From an uncultured Microcaldota archaeon (GTDB lineage Archaea > Micrarchaeota > Micrarchaeia > Anstonellales > Anstonellaceae), in the NCBI GenBank assembly GCA_903923795.1, contig CAIXYX010000118.1, forward strand, positions 1-24,644: 24,644 nt of DNA, written 5' to 3'. Position numbers and translations under genes: made by a program. Position 1 is the stretch's first letter; every line of letters begins with the position of its first letter. The notes under the pieces were generated by a model, which had not been told where the DNA came from, did no database searches, and saw only the letters and a program-made list of their open reading frames with translations. Below, piece by piece: positions 12,962 to 21,284 of this stretch.

Positions 12962-15900
12962 CTACATGAAATCCGCCAACCCCTTCTGCACAGCCTTCTC
13001 ATCTGTGAAAACCGAATCTATGTCTTTTTGTATAAGCTCGATGCGCTGTTTCATGTACGCTGGCAGATGATATCGCTCAACCAGCTCAAGCGATGGCTTG
13101 AGATATTTCTCGATGCCCCCTTTGTAAATTGTCAAAAGCAATTTGCCGTTGCACTGCGTGCAATGGCCGACGAGCGGCACGCGGCGGTATTTGGTGTTGC
13201 AGTCGCCGCACCTAAAAGTCTGGCGCGAGAAAGAGCGCAAATTGCCGTACATGTCAGGCAGGAAATGCGAGAGAAGCACACGGCGCGCCACATCGGCAGG
13301 GTCCACACAGCGCAATTTGTCCTCGAGCGCGAATTCCACTTTCACTTTTGTCACCATGCTCTTCTCAAGAGAGATGTACGAGGTGGAGAGCGGACCTTCA
13401 TCTATTGAGGTGACGGAATGTGTAAAGCCCAATGATTCGTATTGAGCCGGTTTTTGCAAAAGAGATTTGACTATTGGCACTTTTGCTTCAGATGGAGAGG
13501 CGAAACGGGAAGCCATTTCATAGAACTCTAGTGAATATTTGTCGCAAGCCTCCATGGAATGCACCTCATCATCGACTTCAGTGGGGTCGAGGCGCGTGGT
13601 CAGCACAAGCGGGGAATCCATCGTGCCGCCTCGGCTTGCGGGCACATAACGTCTAGAGAAGTTGAGCAATGCATCAGCCAAGAGCATGAGCGAATCCTCA
13701 TCCCCGTCAGTATTTCTCCTCTTGGCGCAATGGAAATATGGATGGGCAAAACCGACGTGCGCGTGAGTGAAGCCGATGATACGTGACAGGCAACCAGCCG
13801 AAGTGTGGGGCGAGAGACCGACAGTGAGATGACCAATCAAGTCTTCGGGACCCTTGAGCCGGTAAAATGGTTTCATCTGATACAGAGTCACCAGCATCTC
13901 ATCGATATAGGCTGCCACGTGTAGGAAAAATGCTGCTGCATCATCTGAGAGAATGACATCTTGCACGCGAAGAGAGAGGAGTTGGTCTGGGCTGGTCAGA
14001 GGCTTGTTGTGGATGTCATGAGTATAGCCGAGCGAGCGCAGTTTTTCTGGCGGCACACGCACCTCGCGGGGCGTGAATTGCGTGAGTGACACATTCGTCG
14101 AATCATGACGGCAAGTGGAATCGCGGAAAATTGTCACACCATGTTTTGCGCGGATGAAACCTTTCTCCAAAGGCTCGGGGATTTTGAAAGCCGAGATGAG
14201 ACCCTGCACGCCTTTCACCTCAGGCAAAGACGGCCAGCCGAGACGGCGCTTGGCAACATCCACCACGCGCACCAAGTCAACATTTCGCGTCTCATAATAG
14301 CGCGCCTTGCCATGGCATGCCCCGCACTCATTAGAATGGCAGAGAGCGCCGCAGTTGGAGCACACGCGCTGCCAGCCGCATTCTCCTCCACATGCTGGGC
14401 AGTTGAGGCTGATTGAGAGAGTGCCGCATGCTTTGCATTTGAGGCGCGCCACTTCAAGCGATAGGCCGCGGCCCTCTTTTTTCTCATCTGTTTTGGCGCG
14501 GTCATATTGGCGCACCACCGAGCGGTTCTTGTTCAAGTGGCCAAGCGGGAAGAGCACATGAGTGGGCGGTTCCATCTTGCGCTCGCGCGATTTCTCGGGC
14601 CTGCCCATGCGCGTGCCGATATAGACAGGCGCTTTGGCAAATATGGAGATGCCGGCGAGCGAATTGATATTCTCGAGAGGCTTTTTGTTTGGGTCAAATG
14701 TCTGTCTGAATTTGGCCAAACCGAGCTGATGTGTTTTGTCATCAAGCACGCTCAATGACATGAGCAACGCATAGGCCAAATCGCCGGAGATGATGACACG
14801 GCCCCCAGCCACCAAATGCGGCACACACAACAATTCGAGCACGCGCTTTGCCGGGGCTGATTCAAGTGAAAATGTTTTGAGATGGAACCATTCATAATGC
14901 AGTTTCCCCCCCGCAAGCCATTCGGCCAACTGCACAATCTGCTCATTGGTCAGGTCGTGCCAGAAGAATGTGTAACGGGGATGAAGAGGTAACCCTTGCT
15001 CACGCGAAAGTTTGAACGCGTCGGGTGCGGACAAGTCGTGCCTTGCTTTGACATTTTTGGCAGATGCCAATTGCTCCCACCACTCCTCCACAATTCCGGA
15101 GGGCACCAGAGGATGATTTGCTTTGAGGAAATCGCCATATGGCACGAGAAGGTCGCCCAAGAAAAGTATCTCGACCACTTGAGGCACGAGTGAGATGGCC
15201 TGCTTTGATGAAGTCACCTCGACCACAGAACCGTCGCCTAATTTTACTATCGGCCCAAGGATGGAATCACAAGGCGAGACCACCGCGCCTTTGCCCGGCC
15301 TCTCGATTTTGAGCTGGGTACCGATGGCGGGGAAAGAGTCGAGGATATACATGCTGGCGGGATGTATCGCCTTGCCCGCGATGCCGGACGCGCGCGTGCG
15401 GCCATAGCGCAAGCGAAAACCTCCGGCCTTCATAGGGTAAGAGAATATTGGTCTGCCTGCCACCAGCTCTTCAAGGAATTTCGGGTCTGCTTTCAGCTCG
15501 AATGCCCCCTGTGATTTTTTCACGCCTTTTGCCAATGATTCGAGGAAAGTCCAGTCAAGATTTATTTTCTGGGTGTATTTGAGCACTTTGGCAGCTTTTT
15601 GGGCAATGCCTTCGCACAGCACAAGAGCTATGCCACCTCGTACTCTATTTGTCTCAACGCGGGGCAGGTCTCTGTGCACAGATACTTCGGCCTCCTCGGT
15701 AGGCTCGCCCTCCACGCACACAGGGCAGTGGCGCACAATGTATCGTAATTCATCATCTGTGGGCTTGTATTGCAAATGCGCACAGCGCTCGTCGTAGAGC
15801 GTGACCTCTTCCACATAGCGCTCCACCTCATCCTCGGTCGGGCGATAGTCTCCGATGTGGAAATGACGGCGGGCGACATCAGCCATGACAACTGAGAGTG

Positions 15901-16528
15901 CAGCCACTGTGCCTCCAGCCGAGCGGATTGGGCCTGCGAAATAAATTGCCAAACAATCGCTGCCATCTGGATTTTTCTTGAGCTTGATGTGCGCGATTCC
16001 TTCTGTTGGCGCCACCAGCACGCCTTCGGTCAAGATAGAGACTGCGGTTCTTACTCCCTGATCGATGAGAGAGGCCTGGTCTCCTTTGATGAGCTCGCCG
16101 CGCAAGATTACCAAGAGAACATCATGAGCTACGATTTCGCGGGATTTGCCTGATGATTCTATTTGCCGAATCAGCTTTGCCACACCTGGCGGGCCCACCA
16201 ATCCTTCCACGCGCGCCGCCACATCGGCCGCAGGAGTTATTTCAACAAAACGCTCGGGGTCGAACCCTTGCGCCCTTGCCACGCGGGCCATGTCCATTAT
16301 CTTGTCAAGCCCGTCTTGCAGCGAGGTGAAATATTTCTCCATCTCCGCGCTTGCAGGCGGAGATTTGGCAGGCGGGGCGGGAGGGGCGGGGGCAGATGGC
16401 GAAGAAGGGATGGGGGCAACCGAAGCGGATTTGATTTCTGCAACTGGTTTGACTGATGCTTGAGCAGTTGCTGATGACAATATTGGAATTTCTTTTGCCG
16501 AGGTGGATGGAGTTGATTCGGCGCTCAT
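12962..16528 (-). CDS. polC: DNA polymerase D large subunit DP2
   Basis: 1188 residues, the catalytic subunit of the archaeal replicative polymerase PolD. The N-terminus carries about 60 Pro/Ala/Ser-rich residues before MEKYF. AIYFAGPIRSAGGTVAALSV lies near 208 and a Cys cluster HCPVC near 270. Zinc-ribbon clusters of the C-x-x-C type lie at about 700-745. The two-barrel catalytic motif NTDGDEDSLMLLADALLNFSR is at about 938, with the Mg-binding Asp pair in DGDED, and LTTRLDPTEVDDEVH follows. The C-terminal zinc module (CGDC...CTQC) lies near 1104-1126 and the protein ends QKGLADFM, which resembles a PCNA-interacting box. No intein interrupts it, although DP2 is a known intein host. Translation is coupled to DP1: the start overlaps the DP1 stop in ATGA, with GGAGGAG five bases upstream. 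Confidence 0.97.
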   Translation of the reverse strand: MSAESTPSTSAKEIPILSSATAQASVKPVAEIKSASVAPIPSSPSAPAPPAPPAKSPPASAEMEKYFTSLQDGLDKIMDMARVARAQGFDPERFVEITPAADVAARVEGLVGPPGVAKLIRQIESSGKSREIVAHDVLLVILRGELIKGDQASLIDQGVRTAVSILTEGVLVAPTEGIAHIKLKKNPDGSDCLAIYFAGPIRSAGGTVAALSVVMADVARRHFHIGDYRPTEDEVERYVEEVTLYDERCAHLQYKPTDDELRYIVRHCPVCVEGEPTEEAEVSVHRDLPRVETNRVRGGIALVLCEGIAQKAAKVLKYTQKINLDWTFLESLAKGVKKSQGAFELKADPKFLEELVAGRPIFSYPMKAGGFRLRYGRTRASGIAGKAIHPASMYILDSFPAIGTQLKIERPGKGAVVSPCDSILGPIVKLGDGSVVEVTSSKQAISLVPQVVEILFLGDLLVPYGDFLKANHPLVPSGIVEEWWEQLASAKNVKARHDLSAPDAFKLSREQGLPLHPRYTFFWHDLTNEQIVQLAEWLAGGKLHYEWFHLKTFSLESAPAKRVLELLCVPHLVAGGRVIISGDLAYALLMSLSVLDDKTHQLGLAKFRQTFDPNKKPLENINSLAGISIFAKAPVYIGTRMGRPEKSRERKMEPPTHVLFPLGHLNKNRSVVRQYDRAKTDEKKEGRGLSLEVARLKCKACGTLSISLNCPACGGECGWQRVCSNCGALCHSNECGACHGKARYYETRNVDLVRVVDVAKRRLGWPSLPEVKGVQGLISAFKIPEPLEKGFIRAKHGVTIFRDSTCRHDSTNVSLTQFTPREVRVPPEKLRSLGYTHDIHNKPLTSPDQLLSLRVQDVILSDDAAAFFLHVAAYIDEMLVTLYQMKPFYRLKGPEDLIGHLTVGLSPHTSAGCLSRIIGFTHAHVGFAHPYFHCAKRRNTDGDEDSLMLLADALLNFSRRYVPASRGGTMDSPLVLTTRLDPTEVDDEVHSMEACDKYSLEFYEMASRFASPSEAKVPIVKSLLQKPAQYESLGFTHSVTSIDEGPLSTSYISLEKSMVTKVKVEFALEDKLRCVDPADVARRVLLSHFLPDMYGNLRSFSRQTFRCGDCNTKYRRVPLVGHCTQCNGKLLLTIYKGGIEKYLKPSLELVERYHLPAYMKQRIELIQKDIDSVFTDEKAVQKGLADFM

Positions 16529-18114
16529 AGTTTCTCCTCCATGAAGTTGAGCAGTGACAGGCGCATGTTTTTGAGTTCCAAAACAGGCACGATGCCTGGG
16601 CTTGGCACATGCCCCATGCGCACCTGGAAATCTGTTCTGTCCTGAAATGTGCCGGAGTTTATGATGAGCGTGCCGCGGTATTTTGTCGAGGCATTTTTGT
16701 GCAGATGGCCCATGTGCATCACATCAGGCTCCTCCTCGATGAGCATGTAGTCACGCCGCTCGGGCACGATTGGATTCTCGCCATAGACCGGTGAGAGATG
16801 ACGGCGGACCAGCATCTCTTTCATCGCCCCCTCGGGCCTTGAATAGGAGAGGCCGGGCGCATTGGCTATCATGGAGTCGAGCGAGGTGCCGTGGTAGATG
16901 AGATGCTTCAAGCCCTCGATGCCCACCATGGCCGGCGAGCCGATTTTCTTCACATCAGATTTGATGAGCTCGAGCGGGAGAATTGGCTGCGGCTCGCCGC
17001 GGCGCACAGCATCATGGTTGCCGGGGCCCACGATGACCTCCACCCAATCAGGCAATGCCTCCACCAATTTGTCGAAGGCGGCGTATTGCTCGAAGATGTC
17101 GGTGATGGCAAGCTCTTTTTCCTGGCTTGGGTAGACTCCGATGCCGTCCACCACATCTCCGGCGATTACGATGTATTTCACCTTGCCAGCCAAATCCGGG
17201 CGACCCTCCTCGCCCCAAAGCCAGCGGATGAAACGCTTGAAATTCTTTTCCAAAAAGAGTTTGCTGCCGACATGCAAGTCTGAGAGATAGACTATGGCCA
17301 AATCTTCGCTTACTGGAGGCGTTGGGCGGATGACCGGCAAATCGGGCCATGTGATTTCCTTTACTGAGAAGAAATTCGGGCCCATGCGCCCGTCCAATGC
17401 CACGACATCATCACGCAAAAGTGATTTGGCTTTATCGAATATGCGCTCGCGCATGGATAGGATGCCTTTTGCCTGCCCATTCGGGTCTTCGAATTCGATG
17501 AACAGATTCCCGTTCTTTGTGATGCGCCGCTCGCTCACCATTGCGATGACGCGCACCTCCTCGCCCATGTGAGTGCTCAATTGGTCGATGCGCACAGTGT
17601 GCAGATTTGTCTGATGCTGCTCCAAAATGGCGGATAGTCTTGTGAATCGGTCGTTGAAATATGCGACGAAATTCTCCAATGTGCCAACGCATCTTGACTG
17701 GCCCGAGACGTCGGTGTGGTCTTGAATCTTTATTCTGGGAGCGTATTCTTTGGCGATTGGCTTGTAAGTGGAAAGATGGGCTACTTCGACAGTAGAAACA
17801 GATGGAGAAGATGATTCAATCGGACCTGGAAAACTTTTTTCTTCGGCCCGCTCTTCTGTTTTCTTTTCGTGCACCTCCCGATTTCCTTCTGCATGAGCCG
17901 ATGCCAGATGGTCCTTATGCACAGTTATTGGGTCGGGCAGTTTGGCATTCTCGGCCATCACACCTTTTATGTCATCCAAATTCAGGAGAGGGGATGGCAA
18001 GCCTATGAGATTGGCTAGGGCTTGTTCGGGCATGGCTCGAATGGCCAGAAACGATTCAGCCTCAAGCGTCAGGCGCTTGCCGGCCGATCGCAGGCGATCT
18101 AGATCCTCCTGCAT
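16525..18114 (-). CDS. polB: DNA polymerase D small subunit DP1 (3'-5' exonuclease)
   Basis: 529 residues. A helical N-terminal domain (about 1-50) and a charged linker (60-130) precede an OB fold (about 170-250, VRVIAMVSERRITKNGN). A calcineurin-like phosphoesterase domain has intact metal sites: LSDLHVG near 274, GDVVDGIG near 318, GPGNHDA near 363, YHGTS near 404 and MGHLHKN near 470. DP1 provides PolD proofreading exonuclease activity. GGAGG lies eight bases before the ATG at 18114. It overlaps DP2 by four bases, the arrangement that sets equal synthesis of the two subunits. Confidence 0.96.
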   Translation of the reverse strand: MQEDLDRLRSAGKRLTLEAESFLAIRAMPEQALANLIGLPSPLLNLDDIKGVMAENAKLPDPITVHKDHLASAHAEGNREVHEKKTEERAEEKSFPGPIESSSPSVSTVEVAHLSTYKPIAKEYAPRIKIQDHTDVSGQSRCVGTLENFVAYFNDRFTRLSAILEQHQTNLHTVRIDQLSTHMGEEVRVIAMVSERRITKNGNLFIEFEDPNGQAKGILSMRERIFDKAKSLLRDDVVALDGRMGPNFFSVKEITWPDLPVIRPTPPVSEDLAIVYLSDLHVGSKLFLEKNFKRFIRWLWGEEGRPDLAGKVKYIVIAGDVVDGIGVYPSQEKELAITDIFEQYAAFDKLVEALPDWVEVIVGPGNHDAVRRGEPQPILPLELIKSDVKKIGSPAMVGIEGLKHLIYHGTSLDSMIANAPGLSYSRPEGAMKEMLVRRHLSPVYGENPIVPERRDYMLIEEEPDVMHMGHLHKNASTKYRGTLIINSGTFQDRTDFQVRMGHVPSPGIVPVLELKNMRLSLLNFMEEKL

Positions 18115-18237
18115 GACTTAGTCCTCCGCTCAGCGGGCCGGAAAGGACCGCCTCATATGGATTGACATGTGTAAGGTAGGAAATTGATAAAAAAGGAGAG
18201 GGGAGGAAAAACTAGGAGAGGGAAACAAATCTGTTTC
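18115..18237 (-). terminator. Hairpin and T-runs between UPF0147 and DP1
   Basis: On the minus strand the UPF0147 stop is followed at once by GAAAC-AGATTT-GTTTC (18222-18237) and then several T-rich runs, including CTTTTTT. This is a likely termination region, so the polymerase genes probably have their own promoter here, but no clear TATA box is visible. Confidence 0.4.
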
Positions 18238-18489
18238 TTACTGCTGTATCGATTCGAGCGCCGAGAGAATGGTCCAAATCTGCGTGCGCGTGTGCATGGG
18301 CATGTTGATGTCCTCGGAAACACCCACCAGCGCCTGCACGGCTGAGGAAATTCGGGTGTTGGCCTCCTCATTCGAGAGGAGATGGATGCGCGCGTCGCCT
18401 ACCACTTTGCGGATGTTTTTCGGCACGGACGAATCCTCTATCATGACATCCATGAGTCCGACGACTTCCTTGATTTGCTGCTCGCTCAT
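18238..18489 (-). CDS. UPF0147 family protein
   Basis: 83 residues, MSEQQIKEVVGLMDVMI at the start. The archaeal UPF0147 signatures are VPKNIRKVVGDAR at about 23-35, then TRISSAVQALVGVSEDINMPMHTRTQIWTILSALE to the end. The family is all-helical, widespread in archaea and functionally uncharacterised. The ATG at 18489 is preceded by GGTGAT with a five-base spacer, one of the best ribosome binding sites in the window; a GTG nine bases upstream lies inside that site. The TATATATAA at 18561-18569 is its likely promoter, giving a leader of about 50 nt. Confidence 0.9.
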   Translation of the reverse strand: MSEQQIKEVVGLMDVMIEDSSVPKNIRKVVGDARIHLLSNEEANTRISSAVQALVGVSEDINMPMHTRTQIWTILSALESIQQ

Positions 18490-18560
18490 GTTAATCACCT
18501 GAAAGCGTGAGGCCTATGCATAAATCGCAATGAGAATATGAGTAAGTATGAGATTGGAAT

Positions 18561-18569
18561 TATATATAA
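18561..18569 (-). promoter_or_regulatory. TATA box of the UPF0147 gene
   Basis: TTATATATA on the minus strand predicts a start near 18540 and a leader of about 50 nt carrying the GGTGAT site. Confidence 0.4.
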
Positions 18570-18618
18570 ATCGGATTGTTTCGCGCCGCGATGGATGTAA
18601 CTATTCGGTATTCATGGT

Positions 18619-18627
18619 GTTATATAG
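18619..18627 (+). promoter_or_regulatory. TATA box of the charged coiled-coil gene
   Basis: GTTATATAG predicts transcription from about 18649, leaving a 17-nt leader with an AGAGG site before the ATG at 18666. Confidence 0.4.
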
Positions 18628-18665
18628 TCCGGGATGCATAAGACAGACATTGCAGAGGCTTGATT

Positions 18666-18998
18666 ATGGCTGGAGACGGAACACCTGACGAGAATGCCGA
18701 ATACGAGCGGCGGCGGCGCGAAACACAAGCTAGGGATGAAGCTAATAAGAGTCAGGAAGAGGATCGGCGGACCCAGATTCGTGAAACCCACGAGCATGAG
18801 CATGAAGATGCGGATGTTGCCCGCGAGGCGGCGAGCCGGCAGGAAACATCAAGGGCCAATGCGGAGCAGGAAAGAACGGCTAATGCTGCCAGAGTGCAAC
18901 AACAGGAGACAGAACAAAAATCCAGAGATAACCAAGCGGCCCAAGAGGCTGTACGGCAGAAGGAAAGTAAAGCCGCGGCTGACGGGGAAAAAAAGTAG
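18666..18998 (+). CDS. Highly charged coiled-coil protein, unknown function
   Basis: 110 residues made almost entirely of Glu, Arg, Gln, Ala, Asp, Lys and Asn, with no aromatic residue after the single Tyr near position 15. There is a His/Glu segment (HEHEHEDAD) near 44. The composition predicts a long single helix, a coiled coil, or a disordered polyampholyte. The ATG at 18666 is preferred over a TTG two codons earlier because AGAGG lies about eight bases upstream and a TATA box fits. It is convergent with the radical SAM gene. Low-complexity composition makes homology hard to judge. Confidence 0.5.
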   Translation: MAGDGTPDENAEYERRRRETQARDEANKSQEEDRRTQIRETHEHEHEDADVAREAASRQETSRANAEQERTANAARVQQQETEQKSRDNQAAQEAVRQKESKAAADGEKK

Positions 18999-19055
18999 CC
19001 CGTGGATCAATACAGCATGAGCCTCTTCTGGCGCGTTGTGTCAGCAATATTTTCT

Positions 19056-20042
19056 TCAGTGGATATATTTTGCATAATTTGGATGGCGAAGAATGCACCG
19101 TGCGTGCCCGTCACTCGCGTAAAAGGCGTCAACCTTCTGATTGACCAATTCGGCGTATTTGAGCAAACCACCGTCACGGGTATTTCCGAAGCTGTTTCCT
19201 GTTCCGATTGAATAAGCGCAGGTCAGGATTTCGCCGCACGCGCCAACACTGATGCCATTTCTCATGTAGGCGCACCATTGTCCGTCGGAAGTGGTGCCTA
19301 ATGGGATGTTGCCTTCGGTTCGCGTACTGATTTCTTGCAGCAGGTTTTCCGCCATGTTGAATATGGATGGATGCTGCTCCGCATTGCCTTTCAGAAAAGG
19401 GGTATTGTAAACAAGTGCAAAGTCATCCCCGCAAAATTCCCGCATAGGCTCCTTGCCAGAAGGCGGAAAGACTTCACTTGCGTTTTGATGCGAGATTACA
19501 GTATTGATGGCCGCGCCAACTATCCAGTAGCCATTGCTCTCCTCAGAAATTGAGGGGTACTCGTTTCTCAGTATTTCAAGATTATTCATCAACCTGTGAA
19601 AGCTGCCTTTTTCTCCGACCAGAAACTCATATGTCTTTTCGTTAAGCGAGTCTATATTGACAACAAGCGAAGCGCGGTTCTTTTTGAGGAAATCGATTGT
19701 TTGCTTGCCAAGCAGGCTCCCGTTTGTGAAGATATACGGAATCAGGCCCTCGTTAGCTGCTGCTTCCACTATTTTAGGTAAGTTTTTGTCAAGAAACGGC
19801 TCGCCTTCGCCAGCAATCACCATGACGCGGGCTCCGATGGATTTCGCTTCGGAAACAAGAGGCCGGATTTCCTCAAATGCCAGACGCCGCCCTACAGTCT
19901 TTGGCAATATCGCATTGCAGCATTTTGAGCAGGAATAATTGCAGGCAAACGGCAGATTGAGCATGAAATAATCGAATCGGCGAAGCCCCCCTTCAAGCTC
20001 AAGATGCTTGGCAGAGCCTCGGAGTACTGTTGGCTTTTTCAT
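19056..20042 (-). CDS. Radical SAM protein
   Basis: 328 residues. The 4Fe-4S cluster motif C-x3-C-x2-C is seen as Cys34, Cys38 and Cys41 in LPFACNYSCSKCCN, an uncommon reading in which the third Cys is followed by another. VIAGEGEPFLDKN near 75 is the G-E-P SAM-binding block. The C-terminal part has further Cys (GACGEILTCAYS, and HARC near the end) in positions that could bind an auxiliary cluster as in SPASM-type enzymes, which modify peptides or proteins. No obvious small substrate peptide gene is adjacent on the same strand. The ATG at 20042 is preferred over a GTG three codons upstream. It is divergent from a TrmB regulator, with which it shares a promoter region; the pair looks like a regulated module. 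Base composition seems more A/T-rich than the polymerase genes. Confidence 0.8.
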   Translation of the reverse strand: MKKPTVLRGSAKHLELEGGLRRFDYFMLNLPFACNYSCSKCCNAILPKTVGRRLAFEEIRPLVSEAKSIGARVMVIAGEGEPFLDKNLPKIVEAAANEGLIPYIFTNGSLLGKQTIDFLKKNRASLVVNIDSLNEKTYEFLVGEKGSFHRLMNNLEILRNEYPSISEESNGYWIVGAAINTVISHQNASEVFPPSGKEPMREFCGDDFALVYNTPFLKGNAEQHPSIFNMAENLLQEISTRTEGNIPLGTTSDGQWCAYMRNGISVGACGEILTCAYSIGTGNSFGNTRDGGLLKYAELVNQKVDAFYASDGHARCILRHPNYAKYIH

Positions 20043-20076
20043 TTGACACACACCATTCTAAATTCCCACATTCGAT

Positions 20077-20088
20077 AGATATATAATA
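20077..20088 (-). promoter_or_regulatory. TATA box of the radical SAM gene
   Basis: AATATTATATAT on the minus strand is centred about 40 bases before the ATG at 20042, giving a leader of about 15 nt. Confidence 0.5.
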
Positions 20089-20092
20089 TTGC

Positions 20093-20109
20093 AGTAGTAT
20101 ATCACTACT
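20093..20109. promoter_or_regulatory. Palindromic operator candidate over the trmB TATA box
   Basis: AGTAGT-ATATC-ACTACT is a perfect 6-bp inverted repeat with a 5-bp spacer. The spacer is the TATA-like element of the TrmB gene (about 25 bases before its ATG). It lies a few bases upstream of the radical SAM TATA box. A TrmB dimer bound here could block its own promoter and affect the divergent one. Confidence 0.55.
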
Positions 20110-20122
20110 ACATGGCGAGAAC

Positions 20123-20863
20123 ATGAAGGAATTTCTTTCAGGCATCGGGCTCACGAACTCCGAGATAGAGGTTTACCTCGCGCTTATTTCGATGGGGACT
20201 TCTCCTGCAGGAAAATTGGCAGGCCACGTCAAACTTTATAGAAAAAACACCTATGATGCGCTTGCGCGCCTGATGGAAAAGGGATTGGTAACAAGCGTGA
20301 TAGAGGGAAAGATAAGATATTTCCAGGCGAAAAATCCGGATAATCTTTCAAATTACATGGATGAGATGGCCGAAAAGATATCCGAACAAAAGAGCTCTCT
20401 CGGCCCCGTGATTGCACAATTGAAACGCCAGTACAACAACGCTTCCCCTGAGATTGAAGCTGAGATATACCGGGGCAATGATGGGATAAAAACCATCCTC
20501 AATGAATGCCTTGAATGCGATGAAGTCCGATTTATCGGGGCTACTGGGGACGTGGAAACACGCCTTCAATACTTCTGGCCGAAATACAACGAGAAAAGAA
20601 TGGAGAAAAAAGTGTTGTGGAAGCTTTTGCTCGTGCATGAAGCGCGCAATAAGAAAATAACCGAATCAAAATACTATGAATACCGGATGCTGCCAAAGGA
20701 ACTTAGCGGGCCGAATGTGATTTACATTTTTGGAGATGCGGTGGCCAATGTTTTGTGGCTGGAGAAGCCATTGGCATTTGTTGTGAGGCACAAGCATCTT
20801 GCAGACAGCTATCGAAGGTATTTCCATTACCTATGGAGAGTAGTCGAAAAAACAGATATTTGA
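20123..20863 (+). CDS. TrmB-family transcriptional regulator
   Basis: 246 residues. The N-terminal winged helix reads LSGIGLTNSEIEVYLALISMGTSPAGKLA at about 4-32, followed by the recognition-helix region YRKNTYDALARLMEKGLV, the TrmB signature. A coiled-coil (about 75-110) leads to a C-terminal sensor domain like the phospholipase-D-type fold of short TrmB proteins (YRGNDGIKTILNECL near 120). The sugar-binding extension of long TrmB proteins is absent. It is divergent from a radical SAM gene, with a palindrome over its own TATA box, so autoregulation and control of that gene are likely. The effector is unknown. Confidence 0.88.
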   Translation: MKEFLSGIGLTNSEIEVYLALISMGTSPAGKLAGHVKLYRKNTYDALARLMEKGLVTSVIEGKIRYFQAKNPDNLSNYMDEMAEKISEQKSSLGPVIAQLKRQYNNASPEIEAEIYRGNDGIKTILNECLECDEVRFIGATGDVETRLQYFWPKYNEKRMEKKVLWKLLLVHEARNKKITESKYYEYRMLPKELSGPNVIYIFGDAVANVLWLEKPLAFVVRHKHLADSYRRYFHYLWRVVEKTDI

Positions 20864-20892
20864 GATGGAAAAGGGGGAGAAAATCAGGAGGA

Positions 20893-20922
20893 CAACCAAC
20901 GGCCAAAAAGGGTCGTCGGTTG
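20893..20922. terminator. Strong hairpin after the TrmB gene
   Basis: CAACCAACGGCC pairs with GGGTCGTCGGTTG across an A-rich loop: about 12 bp with one mismatch and one G-T pair. It lies 30 bases past the trmB stop and just before the repeat cluster. It may terminate or stabilise the message, or insulate the tRNA-Arg transcript arriving from the other strand. Confidence 0.45.
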
Positions 20923-20929
20923 CCTTGCG

Positions 20930-20952
20930 GTTCGGGCCCGGTGAGATTTGAA
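20930..20952. repeat. Duplicated tRNA-Arg 3'-end fragment
   Basis: 23 bp identical to 21087-21109, covering the discriminator base, acceptor 3' strand, T-stem 3' strand and T loop of tRNA-Arg. It is followed by GAGCC and a type-A repeat. The tRNA-Leu fragment at 2252-2277 is likewise followed by GAGCCC and a hairpin repeat. Confidence 0.8.
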
Positions 20953-20954
20953 GA

Positions 20955-21005
20955 GCCTTTCTTTCTCTTCTACGGAAGAGAAAGAAACCCTCGGGAAAGA
21001 AAGAG
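20955..21005 (+). repeat. Type-A tRNA-associated repeat, copy 2
   Basis: GCCTTTCTTTCTC pairs with GAGAAAGAAA around TTCTACGGAA, then CCCTCGGGAAAGAAAGAG. It has the same order of parts as 2150-2189 and the tRNA-Leu intron. It is followed by TTTTTATA and a perfect CTGGCGC-AAA-GCGCCAG hairpin (21016-21032), matching the hairpins at 2227-2242 and 2333-2349. Confidence 0.65.
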
Positions 21006-21036
21006 AATTTTTATACTGGCGCAAAGCGCCAGCATT

Positions 21037-21084
21037 ACTCTTTCTTTTGGGGTCAAGCACTTTTCTTTCGGAGAAAGAAAAGGG
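21037..21084 (-). repeat. Type-B tRNA-associated repeat, copy 2 (48 bp, inverted)
   Basis: The reverse complement of this stretch equals 2281-2328 at 47 of 48 positions. Its CCC end lies five bases from the 3' end of tRNA-Arg, so on the minus strand it is directly downstream of that gene. Confidence 0.85.
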
Positions 21085-21089
21085 CTGTT

Positions 21090-21164
21090 CGGGCCCGGTG
21101 AGATTTGAACTCACGACTTCCTGCTTAGAAGGCAGGCACTCTATCCAGGCTGAGTCACGGGCCC
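21090..21164 (-). tRNA. tRNA-Arg(TCT)
   Basis: Minus strand, 75 nt: acceptor GGGCCCG/CGGGCCC (perfect), D stem ACTC/GAGT, anticodon stem CCTGC/GCAGG with loop CTTCTAA giving anticodon TCT, T arm GTGAG-TTCAAAT-CTCAC, discriminator G. No intron and no encoded CCA. All stems are intact, so this copy should be functional, unlike the partial copies on both sides. Confidence 0.95.
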
Positions 21165-21196
21165 TTGAAATCATATTATTCGTGTATCTTTATCAA

Positions 21197-21260
21197 CTCC
21201 GTCCTTTTCTTTTAGGGGTGAAACCCTCAGACCCTTTTCTTTTCGAGAAAAGAAAAGGGG
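21197..21260 (-). repeat. Diverged type-B-like repeat upstream of tRNA-Arg
   Basis: On the minus strand CCCCTTTTCTTTTCTCGAAAAG, AAAAGGG, then a CACCCC block and AAAAGAAAAGGACGGAG follow the same order as the type-B repeats, with extra bases (GTCTGAGGGTTT) in the middle. It lies between the duplicated tRNA-Arg 5' fragment and the real gene. Confidence 0.5.
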
Positions 21261-21268
21261 ATATGGGC

Positions 21269-21284
21269 GCTGAGTCACGGGCCC
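21269..21284. repeat. Duplicated tRNA-Arg 5'-end fragment
   Basis: 16 bp identical to 21149-21164, the first 16 bases of tRNA-Arg (GGGCCCGTGACTCAGC on the minus strand). The match ends within the D arm. Confidence 0.7.

Noticed and set aside
12962..16528. Search for an intein in DP2
   Set aside because: DP2 is a frequent intein host, but the catalytic DGDED region and the flanking motifs are continuous and the length is normal.
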